Source: Isoetes taiwanensis (taxonomy: Eukaryota > Streptophyta > Lycopodiopsida > Isoetales > Isoetaceae). From it: a stretch of DNA of 64,000 bases. The notes beneath the pieces are model-generated. The model searched no databases, was not told the DNA's origin, and was given only the letters and a program-made list of their open reading frames with translations. The stretch covers positions 7,662,871-7,726,870 of the forward strand of contig JAJEKV010000010.1 in the NCBI GenBank assembly GCA_021234155.1. The letters are read 5' to 3'. The translations under genes were made by a program, and so were the position numbers. Each line of letters begins with the position of its first letter. Positions within the stretch are counted from its first letter, which is position 1. Positions 33,590-44,418 of this stretch are shown here, piece by piece.

Positions 33590-36500
33590 TTCCCCTTTCA
33601 TATTGTAATCTCTGCAACTTATTAGCCTTCTCAAAAATCTGAACCTTGCATCTGACAGTGGCTTAGTAAGTATATCTGCCAGTTGCTGATCTGTATGCAC
33701 ATATTGAACATGTATGATATTTTTATTTACTAAATCCCTGATGAAATGTGCTTCCAGTTCAATATGCTTTGTTCTCTCATGAAAAATGGGATTCTTTGTC
33801 ATTGCTATGCAGCTTTGGCTGTCAGAATACAAGCTTAAAGGATCACTTTGATGGATTCCCAACTCATTCAATAATCTTCTGCTCCAGACAATCTCTTTTG
33901 CTGCAAGAGTGGTTGCAGAGTATTCTGCTTCAGCAGATGAGAGAGCTATAGCATTTTGCTTTTTGCATTTCCATGAGATAGGTCCTCCACCTAACATTAA
34001 AATAAACCCTGAAGTAGACTTTCTTTCATCAAGGTCGCCTCCCCAATCTGAATCACAATATGATTCTAATTCAAGATTGCTTGAATCATACATAATACCA
34101 TAATTGATTGTTCCTTTCAAATATCTAATGACCCTTTTTGCTGCCTGCCAGTGCATTATTCCAAAGTTGTTATTGTATCTGCTCAACATGTTAACAGCAA
34201 AAGATATGTCTGGTCTTGTACAATTTGCTAGATAGAGTAAGCAACCAACCAATTCCCTGTAAGGTAATTCTTGTACTTCAATTCTTTCTTTATCATTCTG
34301 AGGACAATGTTCTTTTGACAGCCTACTTCCTGGCACCATAGGAGTTTTTACAGCTTTGCAATCTTCCATGTTAAACCTCCTCAGTATTCCCATGATGTTT
34401 TGACTCTGAGACAATGCCATTATTTTGTTCTTCCTGTCCCTTTGTACTTCAATACCTAGGAATTTTTTTAATTCCCCTAAATCCGTCATTTTGAACTTGT
34501 TTTTCAGTATATCTTTGCATTTCTGCAATATGCTCAAATTACTGCTTACCATCACATTGTCATCAACATATAATGCTATGTAGCAGAATTCTGAATTTTC
34601 ACTAAACAAGTAGACATTCCCATCATCTTTGAGTTTTACAAATCCTTGTTCTCTTAAATATGAATCCATACATAGGTACCACTGTCTTGGGGATTGTTTC
34701 AATCCGTACACTGCCCTTTTCAATTTCCAAACCTTGTCTTTACCTTGTTCAAAACCAGGGGGCTGCTTCATGTAAATATCTTCTTCCAATTTTGCATTAA
34801 GAAAAGCAGTGGTGACGTCCATATGATGTGCTTCCAGATCCTTTGCATTTGCCATTGATAGCAGCATTCTAATGCTGGTCAATTTCACAATAGGGGAAAA
34901 TGTGTCCTCATAATCTATCCCTGGTTTTTGAGAAAATCCCTGTGCTACAAGTCTGGCCTTATGTTTGATTAAATTTCCTTCATTTCCTTGTTTCACTTTA
35001 AAAATCCATTTGCAGCCAACTGCACTTCTGCCCTTAGGAAGATCCATTAATTCAAATGTTTCTGTTCTCCTGAAAGCATTTAACTCCTCTTCCATAGCAT
35101 TAATCCATTCCTTTGCCTCTGAGCTATTCAAGGCTTCTTCAACTGTCTTAGGTACTTCATAATCAATCATTGCCAATATTTCTATAAGATTTATTTCATT
35201 TGCATTATGTTTTAACCTCCTACTTCTACCTGTTTGATCCCTGCCAAATAATTCACTACTAACCTCTTTTGCTTCCTCTTGTAATATTTGTGCATTTGTC
35301 CTCCTTGTAGGCTTAGCCTTCCCCTCGATTCTTTGCTCCTCATTTCCTTCTTGTACTTGTGTTTCCTGCAAATTAGGGGCTTCATTTTCCTGCAAATCCT
35401 TTGGGTTAGTTTCAGAATTATCATCATCATATATATTTGACAACTTTTCTAGTTGCTCCAGATTTTGAGCTGTTTCCCTTTCTTCTGTAGGTGCAGCAGG
35501 TAATTTTGTATCTTTGTAGTGTTGTCCTTCATCAAAAAGAACATCCCTACTGATCACAACTTTCCTTTTAGCAGGATCAAACAGCCTATAAGCTTTAGAT
35601 TGCTCATCATATCCCACAAGATATGCAATCCTTGCTCTATCGTCAAGTTTTTTCCTTTGTTCCTTAGGAACATGCACAAAACTTAAACATCCATAGCTTT
35701 TAAGCTTTTCAAGGTTAGGTTTCTTACCCGACCACAACATCTCTGGTATTGAACCATTTATGCTTGCTGAAGGAATCATATTTTGTACTTCTACTGCAGT
35801 TCTAACTGCCTCTTCCCATAGATAGTTCGGAAGACCCGTGTGTTTAAGCATTGCCCTTACTGCATTCAATATGGTTCTGTTTTTCCTTTCTGCTACACCA
35901 TTCTGTTGAGGAGAATGAGAACAAGTCAATTGTCTTTTAATTCCCCTCGACCTACAAAAGAACTTAAATCTTCCAGATAGGTATTCTCCACCTCTATCTG
36001 ATCGTATACACTTTACTTTATTTCCAGTTTCAAGCTCAACCTCTGCTATAAATTCCTTGAGTGCTTCAAAAGCCTCATCCTTGGTTCTCAAGCATTTTAC
36101 CTTTGTTTTTCGGCTGAAGTCATCTATAAAGGTAATGAAATATTTCTTTCCTGTGATTCCCCTTACATTAAGAGGTCCACATAAATCAGTGTGTACAACT
36201 CCCAATACCTCCTTTGCTCTTTTGTTTGATTTTTTAAAAGGTAATCTAGCAAGCTTTCCAACCATGCATCCATAGCAAAGTTTGTGCTCATTGTCTAATT
36301 TGCAATCTTCGATTAGCCCCTGTTTTACCATAGCCTGTATATTCTTATTGCTGGCATGGCACAACCTTTGATGCCACACACTAATATCAGAAGCTATAAT
36401 TGCATTTACACATGGTAGATGGTTATTTTCAAAACCAAACAGGTTGCCAACCCTTTTTCCCAGAAATTTGATTTCATTATCTAGAGAAATAGTACATCTC

Positions 36501-37081
36501 AATCTGTCAAAATTTACAGTGTAACCCATGTCCACAAGTTGGCTCACGGATATTAAATTTCTCACTAAGGAGGGTACACATAAAACATCTCTTAAAACTA
36601 CTGCTTTGCCTTGTAAATCAAATAACTCAAGTGTTCCTGAACATTGGACCCTTTGCAAATCTCCATTTCCTAGTTTGATAAAGCCTCCTTTTTCTGTTTT
36701 TCCATCTCCAAGTAACTTAGCTGAGCTAGTTACTGTTTTCTCTGCTCCACTATCTAGGATCAGCAAGTTTTTTCCATCATTAGTTTCCTTATCTGAAATA
36801 TTCAAAACATCATTACATACCTCAACATCTTCATCATTTTCACTTGATTCTTCTTCGATTTCTTGTGTTAAATTCACTGCTGTCTCTTGTCTTCCAGCTC
36901 CTCTTACTTGCTTCCCTCTTCCCCTGCTAGATTTACTTCTTTTTCCTTTGCTGCTTGAGCATCTATTTGCATAATGGCCCTTGCCACCACAATTGAAGCA
37001 TTCCACATTTTTGAGCTTAGGGCAATCAGCTTTGAGATGACCAGAGTCCTTGCAGTGATAGCATGGCCCTATATTCTTTTT
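33578..37081 (-). CDS. Copia pol polyprotein (zinc knuckles, protease, integrase, RT, RNase H)
   Basis: About 1167 codons are open after the gag stop; the stop codon overlaps the LTR. Counting from the Met at 37006: a knuckle CYHCKDSGHLKADC just upstream and CFNCGGKGHYANRC at residues 3-16; protease ILDSGAEKT near 83-91; GAG-pre-integrase HQRLCHASNKN; integrase with HTDLCGP, RSDRGGEY and NGVAERKNRT as the D,D,E set; RT from about 650 (KWIFKVKQ, DVTTAFLNA) with YVDDN at the active site; RNase H with YCDSDWGGD and ALSSAEAEYSA. All catalytic motifs are visible and the frame is unbroken. The protein would make and integrate cDNA copies of the element if the upstream stop were bypassed. Confidence 0.93.
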   Translation of the reverse strand, partial: KKNIGPCYHCKDSGHLKADCPKLKNVECFNCGGKGHYANRCSSSKGKRSKSSRGRGKQVRGAGRQETAVNLTQEIEEESSENDEDVEVCNDVLNISDKETNDGKNLLILDSGAEKTVTSSAKLLGDGKTEKGGFIKLGNGDLQRVQCSGTLELFDLQGKAVVLRDVLCVPSLVRNLISVSQLVDMGYTVNFDRLRCTISLDNEIKFLGKRVGNLFGFENNHLPCVNAIIASDISVWHQRLCHASNKNIQAMVKQGLIEDCKLDNEHKLCYGCMVGKLARLPFKKSNKRAKEVLGVVHTDLCGPLNVRGITGKKYFITFIDDFSRKTKVKCLRTKDEAFEALKEFIAEVELETGNKVKCIRSDRGGEYLSGRFKFFCRSRGIKRQLTCSHSPQQNGVAERKNRTILNAVRAMLKHTGLPNYLWEEAVRTAVEVQNMIPSASINGSIPEMLWSGKKPNLEKLKSYGCLSFVHVPKEQRKKLDDRARIAYLVGYDEQSKAYRLFDPAKRKVVISRDVLFDEGQHYKDTKLPAAPTEERETAQNLEQLEKLSNIYDDDNSETNPKDLQENEAPNLQETQVQEGNEEQRIEGKAKPTRRTNAQILQEEAKEVSSELFGRDQTGRSRRLKHNANEINLIEILAMIDYEVPKTVEEALNSSEAKEWINAMEEELNAFRRTETFELMDLPKGRSAVGCKWIFKVKQGNEGNLIKHKARLVAQGFSQKPGIDYEDTFSPIVKLTSIRMLLSMANAKDLEAHHMDVTTAFLNAKLEEDIYMKQPPGFEQGKDKVWKLKRAVYGLKQSPRQWYLCMDSYLREQGFVKLKDDGNVYLFSENSEFCYIALYVDDNVMVSSNLSILQKCKDILKNKFKMTDLGELKKFLGIEVQRDRKNKIMALSQSQNIMGILRRFNMEDCKAVKTPMVPGSRLSKEHCPQNDKERIEVQELPYRELVGCLLYLANCTRPDISFAVNMLSRYNNNFGIMHWQAAKRVIRYLKGTINYGIMYDSSNLELESYCDSDWGGDLDERKSTSGFILMLGGGPISWKCKKQNAIALSSAEAEYSATTLAAKEIVWSRRLLNELGIHQSDPLSLYSDSQSCIAMTKNPIFHERTKHIELEAHFIRDLVNKNIIHVQYVHTDQQLADILTKPLSDARFRFLRRLISCRDYNMKGECES
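33590..33601 (-). other. Copia polypurine tract
   Basis: On the minus strand ATGAAAGGGGAA lies directly before the 3' LTR, where plus-strand DNA synthesis would be primed. Confidence 0.85.
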
Positions 37082-37828
37082 TTATTTTCCCTGAATTGAG
37101 CTGTTACCCTTGTACTTAGATCGACCTGCATATAGTACTTCCACATTCTCATCAAAGTCATCATTTAGTACTTTATTCTGCTCGAATTCTGTCCGTATCA
37201 TTTCTTCTGCACTTTCTCTAGTTTTGGCTACATTCCTTATTAATGTAGCAAGCTGCTTATTGTCTCCTACTGCCCTAGCAACATGCAACAACTTCTGCTG
37301 GTCTGTCATGACGACTCCTGCTCCCTCAAGGTCAGCTATAATATTGTCAAACCTTGAAAAGAATTTAGTTAGATCATCTTCTTCCCTAAGTCTGAGTTTT
37401 CTCAATTCTTTATCCAAAATATCAATTTGGGAAGAACTTTTCTCTTCAAAGTGTTTCAGCAGATACCTCCAAATCTCTCCAGGGCTTTTACCTCTTATTT
37501 TTAAGAGGATTGATGCTCCAACTTTGCTGGTCAAAATTGCATATGCCTCCTTAACTTTTGCTTTGTCAATTCTGCCACTATCTCCACTTGTTGCAGTTGC
37601 ATCTAATTCCCCTACTGTAGATGCCTCTCCAGAAGGGCTATTCTTCCTTCTTCCTGCAACCATGCTAACCAAACTATTAGTATTACCAGAATTTCCATCT
37701 TCTAGTAAATCCCACAAATTTTCATTTTCAAGAACATTTTTCATTTGTTCTTTCCAGATCTGAAAACCGGGACCTCCCTCATAGGTCTTGATTCCACTGA
37801 GCAAAGCAGCTCCAAACCTGCTAGACAT
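37082..37828 (-). CDS. Copia gag, ends at an in-frame TAA
   Basis: 248 codons begin MSSRFGAALLSGIK. A UBN2/retrotransposon gag core contains WRYLLKHFEEKSSSQIDIL and DDLTKFFSRFDNII. It stops at TAA (37082-37084) in frame with pol and immediately upstream of the first zinc knuckle, so the nucleocapsid part lies beyond the stop. Most Copia elements have one continuous gag-pol frame. The stop may be a disabling point change (AAA to TAA would restore the frame) or a readthrough signal; the sequence alone does not say. Confidence 0.9.
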   Translation of the reverse strand: MSSRFGAALLSGIKTYEGGPGFQIWKEQMKNVLENENLWDLLEDGNSGNTNSLVSMVAGRRKNSPSGEASTVGELDATATSGDSGRIDKAKVKEAYAILTSKVGASILLKIRGKSPGEIWRYLLKHFEEKSSSQIDILDKELRKLRLREEDDLTKFFSRFDNIIADLEGAGVVMTDQQKLLHVARAVGDNKQLATLIRNVAKTRESAEEMIRTEFEQNKVLNDDFDENVEVLYAGRSKYKGNSSIQGK

Positions 37829-37838
37829 TCTAAGTAAC

Positions 37839-37854
37839 CTGGCTCTGATACCAC
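37839..37854 (-). other. Copia primer binding site, initiator Met tRNA type
   Basis: On the minus strand GTGGTATCAGAGCC directly follows the 5' LTR, a standard plant Copia primer site. Confidence 0.93.
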
Positions 37855-38531
37855 TGTTAGGATCTACAATGCAATGTCTAGCTTATTCAAATTATTCTAT
37901 AGCAATACTACCTTCAACTATATTCAAAGTGAAGTTATAATGCATACACAACCATTGAAAAATGAAGAGAACTTTAATCAATGTATTGTCTTATAGTCCG
38001 ACAGCTCGGGCATTCATGTCTCCATGAATCCGTTACATCCAAAACTATTTTTCTGTCTATTCTCCTTCAATTTATGCTCAGGTACCCGATTCACAAGGAA
38101 TCGGCACCGATCAAACCACTATCGGCCCGCTCCCTTCTAAGTTTGAATTGGAGCATGGCGCCTTCTTATTCGACCGAGATTGAGCAATATATCTGTCAAA
38201 TAAACCTAAGGTTTATACCCCAATAAAGTTGACCTTTAAAACCATAGGTAAATATTCGCCATCTTTGAGCCTTAGGCTTTAGAACATTTTCACCCATTAG
38301 GTCTTTGTCTTTTCTTCTGTCTATTCCTTTGATCATCACAGCACTGCCACTAGATAACTAAACGCCTGCAACTTTGTAACAGTGCCTAGGCATCACAGAT
38401 ATATCTGTCACAATCTGTATTCTTCTATGATCTCATCTGCTAACATAAGAACCTGTACTTTATAAGAATGATCTTAGTTCACCACAGAAAAACATTCTAG
38501 CATTATTACAATATGAACCATAACTTTCACA
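37855..38531 (-). repeat. Copia 5' LTR (right copy)
   Basis: 677 bp, TGTTAG...TTCACA, nearly identical to 32913-33589. Confidence 0.95.
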
Positions 38532-38536
38532 ATAAA

Positions 38537-39330
38537 CTCACGGGTGATGAATCCACTTGGGCTTGGAATTCCCAGGCGGATGCTGCTTTCCAACAGTTGA
38601 AGATCTTGCTTACTCAGGCCCCCGTGCTTGTTCCTCCTCAATGGGACAAGCCTTTTTATGTTCATGTCGATGTCTCAGCATTTGCTATTGGTGCTGTTCT
38701 CTCACAAGCATTTGACGCGTACACAGATAAACTGAACCGTTATGCCAGCAGAAAACTCAATCCTGCTGAGCGCAACTACTCTGCCACCGAGAGGGAGGCA
38801 TTGGGCTTAATTTTTTGTGTCCAACGCTTCCTTCATTATTTGTTGGGCAGTCAGATCAAATTATTTGTTGATCATCAAGCACTTCTTTATTTGATCAACA
38901 AGTCCACGCCCACGGGCAGGATTGCTCGTTGGGTCCTTCTGCTGCAAGAATTCGCTCCTTTTGAAATCATTCATAAGGCTGGCAAATCTCATGTTGTACC
39001 AGATTATCTCTCACGCATTCACATAGATGATTCCTCCACGGGTGTCTCAGATGCCTTTCCTGATGCACAGCTGTTTTTGGTCACGGCCACGCCCCATTGG
39101 TTTCATAACTATCAGCAATATCTTCTCACTGGTGCTCTTCCCTCCGAAGATCCCACGCTCTCTCCACAAAAGCTTCAATCACGCCGCCGTCAGTTTCTCC
39201 GTGAGGTTCGTGACTATACCATGGTTGCGGGCCATCTGTACAAACGCGGCAAAGATATGATCCTCCGACGCTGTGTTCTTCCTCATGAAGTGCCAGATAT
39301 TTTGTTCGACAAGCCCATGAAGGGCTTGGT
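38537..39330 (+). pseudogene. gypsy RT end and RNase H
   Basis: This continues the pol gene after the Copia insertion. The RT connection domain (TWAWNSQADAAFQQLK, PVLVPPQWDKPFYVHVD) is followed by RNase H features (ASRKLNPAERNYSATEREAL, LFVDHQALLYL). The frame stays open until a shift near 39320-39330 in a GGTGGT run. If the Copia element is ignored, this joins 32912 directly through the ATAAA target site. Confidence 0.9.
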
Positions 39331-40065
39331 GGTGGTCATTTTCACGGTGACACCACGTCACGCAAAATACTTCTCACAGGCTATTTCTGGCCCACGCTCT
39401 TCAAGGATGCCCACGCTCACGCCCGCACGTGTGATGTCTGTCAGCGTGTGGGTAGGCCCACGGCCCGTGATGCTCTCCCGTTGACGCCAGTCGCCACGCC
39501 ACTTCCCTTTAGCAAATGGGGAATGGACTTTGTGGGGCCCATCGATCCTCCCGCTTGGCACACCCGTGCCCGCTACATTCTGGTCATCACTGATTACGCT
39601 ACCAAATGGGCTGAGGTTTGTGCTCTTCCAGACAACACAACAGCAAGCACAGCCAAGGTCCTCTATACGCACATCATCACGCGAATTGGCTGTCCCACGG
39701 AACTGGTCAGTGATCGAGGTGTTCATTTTGTCAATCACACCATCAAAGAGATGATGGATTATCTGCTGATCCATCATCGCAAAAGCACACCTTACTATCC
39801 TCAAGGGAATGGTTTGGCTGAAAGCACAAACAAGACTCTCATCTCTATTCTCAAGAAAATCTGTGACGCCTCTCGCACAGACTGGCAAGACAAGTTACCT
39901 ACTGTTCTTTGGGCTTACAACTGCTGTTTCAAGATAGCTACTGGTCACACTCCTTTTAAATTGGTTTATGGACAAGAAGCCTTGATGCCCTTTGAATATG
40001 TTCTTCCGACACTTCGTTTTCAACTTGCTACCACTCATAACCTACCTGCAGCTCTTCAAGAATGA
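39331..40065 (+). pseudogene. gypsy integrase
   Basis: The zinc-binding H...H...CDVC part lies at about 39338-39447, after the frameshift. The catalytic core follows in the frame 39448-40065: KWGMDFVGPID, ELVSDRGVHFV and GNGLAESTNKTL give the D,D,E triad, and WAYNCCFKIATGHTPF is the usual downstream block. The frame ends in a TGA at 40063-40065 and the C-terminal domain resumes after it. Confidence 0.9.
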
Positions 40066-40431
40066 GTTTACCAACTAGAACAGTTGGACGAACTTAGGCG
40101 AGATGCATATATTCGGGTTCTTCATGGTCAACAGTTAAGGAAATCTTTGCATGACAAACATCTGAGAGCCAAAACTTTTCAAGAAGGTGATTTGGTTTTG
40201 CTTTATGATTCTCGTTACAAAAATTTTCCAGGGAAGTTAAAGTTCAGATGGCTTGGTCCTTATCAAATCGTTCAAGTTGTACAACCCAGTGTTTTCAAGC
40301 TGGCAGAATTAGATGGCACTCCATTACCTACACTGGTTAATGGCTTTCGCCTCAAACAATTTCATACAGAAGATACAGACAGTCATACACATGATGCACA
40401 ACAAAATTCTGACTCCACAGATAGTGCCTAA
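40066..40431 (+). pseudogene. gypsy integrase C-terminal region
   Basis: It includes FQEGDLVLLYDSRYKNFPGKLK and WLGPYQIVQVV, the GPY-type C-terminal block of gypsy integrases. It is separated from the core only by the TGA at 40063. No chromodomain follows. Confidence 0.85.
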
Positions 40432-41323
40432 AGTGACATATTTATATTATATCAGTGGAGAAATACAAAATGTGAGCATTGCCCATATACATCTGCTATG
40501 GGCAGAGCCCTATTTACAAAATCCTAAGTTAAAAGACCCCTCCGGGTTCGGAGCAGAGGTAACACGGAGCACCTGGTAGACGCACTGGTCCAGATCCCAG
40601 CGCAGATGCACCACCACTTCGATGGGATTAGTCTTCGGGTCAGGATGCTCCGCTATAGTGCCGCACCACCCATCCATCCGGATGCCGCGGTTGCGGCATT
40701 TCCACAGGTCCATAGCATTCATCTTACAGGTAATCCATTCATTGCATCCAGTCGGCATAGTGCATTCGTCATCCATGATCGCGAACTGGTGTCTCGGCTT
40801 TGACCACTGCTCATCTTATATAGCCCAACCGCTTGGAGCTCTGCCGACGTGGACCAATCACCAAATTGCTAACGTGGTTGCAATGCAAGGCCATTTCTAA
40901 ATTGGGAATCTTTTCTCCCGCCGCATATCTAGCCATGGTCCTGTCTGACACATTCTTCTTTATGATATCTCACTTCGAGTTGCCAGCATTAAATGACATT
41001 CCTTCCTTTCACGCCCGTCGGACATTAATGTTTGTACCTTCGCCAGCTGTCACCTCCGATTGTTCGTTCACGTCTCATCTCCACCGTTCATCGCTTCTCC
41101 CTTAACTGCTTAGGGACTTAGCCAATTTTTTGCCTCTCAATCACTTTCTTCGCATCTATCGCCACCTGGCACCATCAACGGTTGCTGTTTCATTCTCATC
41201 ACGCCCCTTTGACACAACTTGTGCGCCCTAAAACCTTTTCGTCTCTCTTCGTTTTTGTCTTCTGCTCTCCGCCCTCCGGCTTCTCACATCCACTCTTCCA
41301 GTTCCCTTCCGACGCTCTTCGCC
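40432..41323 (+). other. gypsy spacer between pol and extra ORF
   Basis: About 890 bp without a supported gene. A leader for the downstream frame is plausible; no splice acceptor was chosen. Confidence 0.5.
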
Positions 41324-43040
41324 ATGGCCGCTCCACCAAAATTCCCTCAACTTCAAGCCTCTGCTCCATGGGATCCGGCTCTTTTTGAGTCGGTAACTTT
41401 CTCAACACCCACCTTTTGCGATGCCCTAGCAGGTCCAAGTCGTGCAGTGGCGGAACGCCATGGGCTTTATGAATTCTCCCAACAGGACCTCCCTGCACCA
41501 AATCTGGAGCAAGTGAAGCAGTTCGTCGCTCATATGATCAACATCCCGAATGGATACGCCACCACGGTCGATCAGACCATTATTTTGCTTACCCCGATTC
41601 TGCTTTCTCAGGTATTTCACATTCCTCTTCCAAGACCTTCTTTATCTTGGGCTGCCTTACAGGACCAGGATGTCTCTTAGTATGGCGCAGCTCCTTATCA
41701 AGCCAACAGCCATCGGCTCACAAACATTGCAAAGACCCACGATACTTTTCTGTGGCGCAAATTCTATGGGTATTCCAACAAGAATACCCATATCAATAAA
41801 CAGTTTTATAACATTGTCATTATGGCCATCTATTCCCCTCATCCTATTGATTGGCCACAATTTTTGTTCCTCAGACTTCTCCATGAAATTGATCGCATCC
41901 GTGCAGCCCCTTCTTCTGGCTTTGACATTGCAGTGGGTGCTCACCTCCAGGCCATCATCCGTCATTATATACCTATCACCAGTCCAGGGTCCCCTTCCAC
42001 TTCTCGTGCTTCCACTCATAAATCCTACCGTTCCCTTCTAAAAAACCATCAGGCTGAGACTTCACGCCCTCAACGTTCTCCTGGTCATGTTCAACAAACT
42101 GACAAGCCTATTTCTGTTTCTTCTTCCTCCACGGAATCCACGCACACCACTTCTCATAATAATTCTCGGACGTCACAGACCAATCGCCAACAGGGCCCCG
42201 CACCTCCACCTTCTCGACAGGTCTTGTATCAATACCAGCAAGATGTCCAAGCAGTTGTTCTAAACTCAGCTCTCTGCTTCAGATTGGGACCAGTGGTGCC
42301 GTGCTCTTGATCAAGACCTTGTTCGAGAATTTAGGGAGCAGGCTCAGCAGCCCACGCCCACGGGCATGGCTCACTCTCCATATGCTTCATTAGGTGTAAG
42401 GTTTCTTACATCAGATTGGCGTCTTCCTTTTTGGACCAATGTCCTGGAAGGCCACGCTGGGTGGACTCCTCCTCAGATCTCGACGGATCTCCGCTGGGAT
42501 CCACGTTTTGTCAGACGTTCAAATTGGGAGAATGGTGCCACCTTGGACCATACAGACAATTGGATCTACATCCCCAATGAGCGTGGTTGGCAGACGCCCA
42601 CTCATGCTGTCCACGGTCTTGATACCTTTTTGGCGAATGCGGCCACCTCACCGGATCCCTCAGTTCATCGCCAAGCCGGATTCTGTGCTGCTTTAAAGTG
42701 CCTCATATTAAGTTCTTTAAATCAACAGCGCCCTATCTTTTATTGCAACCCGAATGCCAGCGTCAGTGCCTTCGGTCGTCAGACATGCCTTCTCATGGAA
42801 TGCCAGTATATCCTTGCTGAAGCACACCGTGCCTTGGAAGAAATGGTGCATTCAGGTTTTCTCATTGACGCTCTTCCTGCCATCGGTCTCAACACTCTGG
42901 AAGCTCTCCAGGCACGCCAAGATCTCATTGGGGCCTATCATAATGGCGCCCGTCCTCATACCCGTGAGGATGAATTTCAGACTGCTGGCTTCCCGCCATC
43001 AGAAACAGTTCCCCCTTTTCTTCTCACTGAGTGTCGTTTG
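41324..43040 (+). pseudogene. extra ORF of the gypsy element, downstream of pol
   Basis: From ATG 41324 (MAAPPKFPQLQ) the frame runs to a TAG at 41678-41680, continues in the same frame to 42310, then shifts and continues (WRLPFWTNVLEGHAGWTPPQ ... FLLTECRLVGGS) up to the polypurine tract. It would be about 560 residues. There is a Ser/Thr/Gln-rich middle, and no signal peptide, transmembrane segment or coiled-coil fusion-like feature, so it does not look like an envelope. Plant Tat/Athila-type elements often carry extra frames of unknown function. The N-terminal part (PIDWPQFLFLRLLHEID) recalls transposon-associated plant domains, but I cannot name it. Confidence 0.6.
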
Positions 43041-43051
43041 GTGGGGGGGAG
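43041..43051 (+). other. gypsy polypurine tract
   Basis: GTGGGGGGGAG directly precedes the 3' LTR. Confidence 0.9.
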
Positions 43052-43512
43052 TGTTAGTCCTGTACGTTCTGGTACAGGACTATTCATGCACACGATGGAC
43101 CAGGTCAAGAGGCCAAGGATCCACAGTCAGGCACAGGTCAGTCGTCAAAGGCCCCGCAGAAGACCAAGCCGCAGACCACGCAGAAGGCCACTCCCGCGCC
43201 AAAGAAGAGGCAACGCACAGACAAGTGATGCGCTGTCACCGTCAGCGTCATTTCAGGCTTTCCAAGAGGCACCACCAATAGGCCTACAAATCAGGCCTCC
43301 TTCCAGGAGTCGGCACCGAGAATTGACAAAGTGTCTATATTGGGCCAAAGGCCATTGTACTATATATATGAGTAGAGCTAGCCTTCACGGGCTAGATGAG
43401 TTTTTGGTATTGTCTCCATTTTGTTTCCTCTCTATTGCGAGAGTTCATGTATCACCATTGATATCAAAGAGTTCTGTTCTCATCATTGTGTTCTCGTTGT
43501 CATCGTTTGTTC
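43052..43512 (+). repeat. gypsy 3' LTR, first part
   Basis: It matches the 5' LTR from TGTTAG to CATCGTTTGTTC, with a 27-bp insertion near 43370-43397 that contains a CTAGCC...GGGCTAG hairpin. It is broken by LINE L9. Confidence 0.92.
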
Positions 43513-43522
43513 AAGCTCAAGG

Positions 43523-44334
43523 TATGACTCCAATTTTAGATGATCTAGATGCAATTTGTTTTCTGGAAACACATGAACATGAGGAATGTGGCTTGCCGGA
43601 CTTGAATGGTTTTCAATTATTCTCTTCACTATGGAATGCTCGATTTGGAAATGGGCCTAAGGGGAATGGGGGGATTGCGTGCTATGTCAGCAATGAGTAT
43701 ATGTCAATGCTGAATGAATTAAAAACAGATCCGCATAACCAGTATATCTGGTTGGAAATGCAAAGAGGTGATGTTAAAATGCATATTGCCATTTGCTATT
43801 TTGCTCCCATGGATAAGAAGGCGTATAAGAGGGCTGATTTGGACAGTAATGACCCATTCTATGCAAGATATAGTGCATTACCTTTCTCTTGGTGATGTCC
43901 TACTAGTAGGCGACTTTAATGCTAGAACTGCAAATGCTCAGGCTCAGATAATAGGGAATGAAGGTGAAACACTGTGGTTTAATGAGTTGGATGAAAAAGA
44001 AATGGAGGAATTGGGATGGAGCCGATCTTCCAAAGATACTGCACGGATGACCTCTATGGGTAAGCAATTGCTTGCATTATGCACTAGTTTTGACTTTCGC
44101 ATTTGTAATGGATTAAATAGATTCCCTGGTTCAAATGTATTGATCTGCAAGGAAAAAAGTGTGGTAGACTATCTGATTGGGAATGAAAGTGCTATTAATA
44201 GTATACGCAGTTTCACAATAGGTGAAGGCAGGGCAGAATCAGATCACGACCCGCTGCTATTTTCTATTACAACAAAGAAGAACCATCATTCAATTAAATT
44301 GGGATTATATCTATTCCAAAATCGCGTCGTATAA
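43523..44334 (+). pseudogene. LINE L9 apurinic-like endonuclease
   Basis: Two frames joined by a shift near 43890. Residues CFLETHEH correspond to the ETH motif, VGDFNART to the GDFN motif, and ESDHDPLLF to the SDH motif of the exonuclease-endonuclease-phosphatase fold. The very N-terminal WN motif is missing, which suggests slight 5' truncation. The enzyme would nick target DNA. Confidence 0.85.
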
Positions 44335-44418
44335 GCATTTTATTGACCATTATATTGAATTAACCACACTTTTGCACGGTGTTCATTTTCGGGCTAGGAA
44401 GATGCATTTTATGTTGAA

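Larger units (their letters stand above)
32913..38531 (-). mobile_element. Ty1/copia LTR retrotransposon, nearly intact, inserted in gypsy pol
   Basis: The LTRs are 677 bp each and differ at about three positions, so the insertion is young. The target duplication ATAAA occurs at 32908-32912 and 38532-38536. Read on the minus strand: LTR, primer site GTGGTATCAGAGCC (initiator Met type), gag, pol (protease, integrase, RT, RNase H), polypurine tract, LTR. Integrase before RT marks Copia. A single in-frame stop separates gag from pol. Confidence 0.96.

Noticed and set aside
33748-36974. Plus-strand frames across the Copia region
   Set aside because: Shadows of the long minus-strand pol frame.
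41324-43040. Envelope gene in the gypsy element
   Set aside because: No signal peptide, no transmembrane segment and no cysteine pattern typical of an envelope protein.
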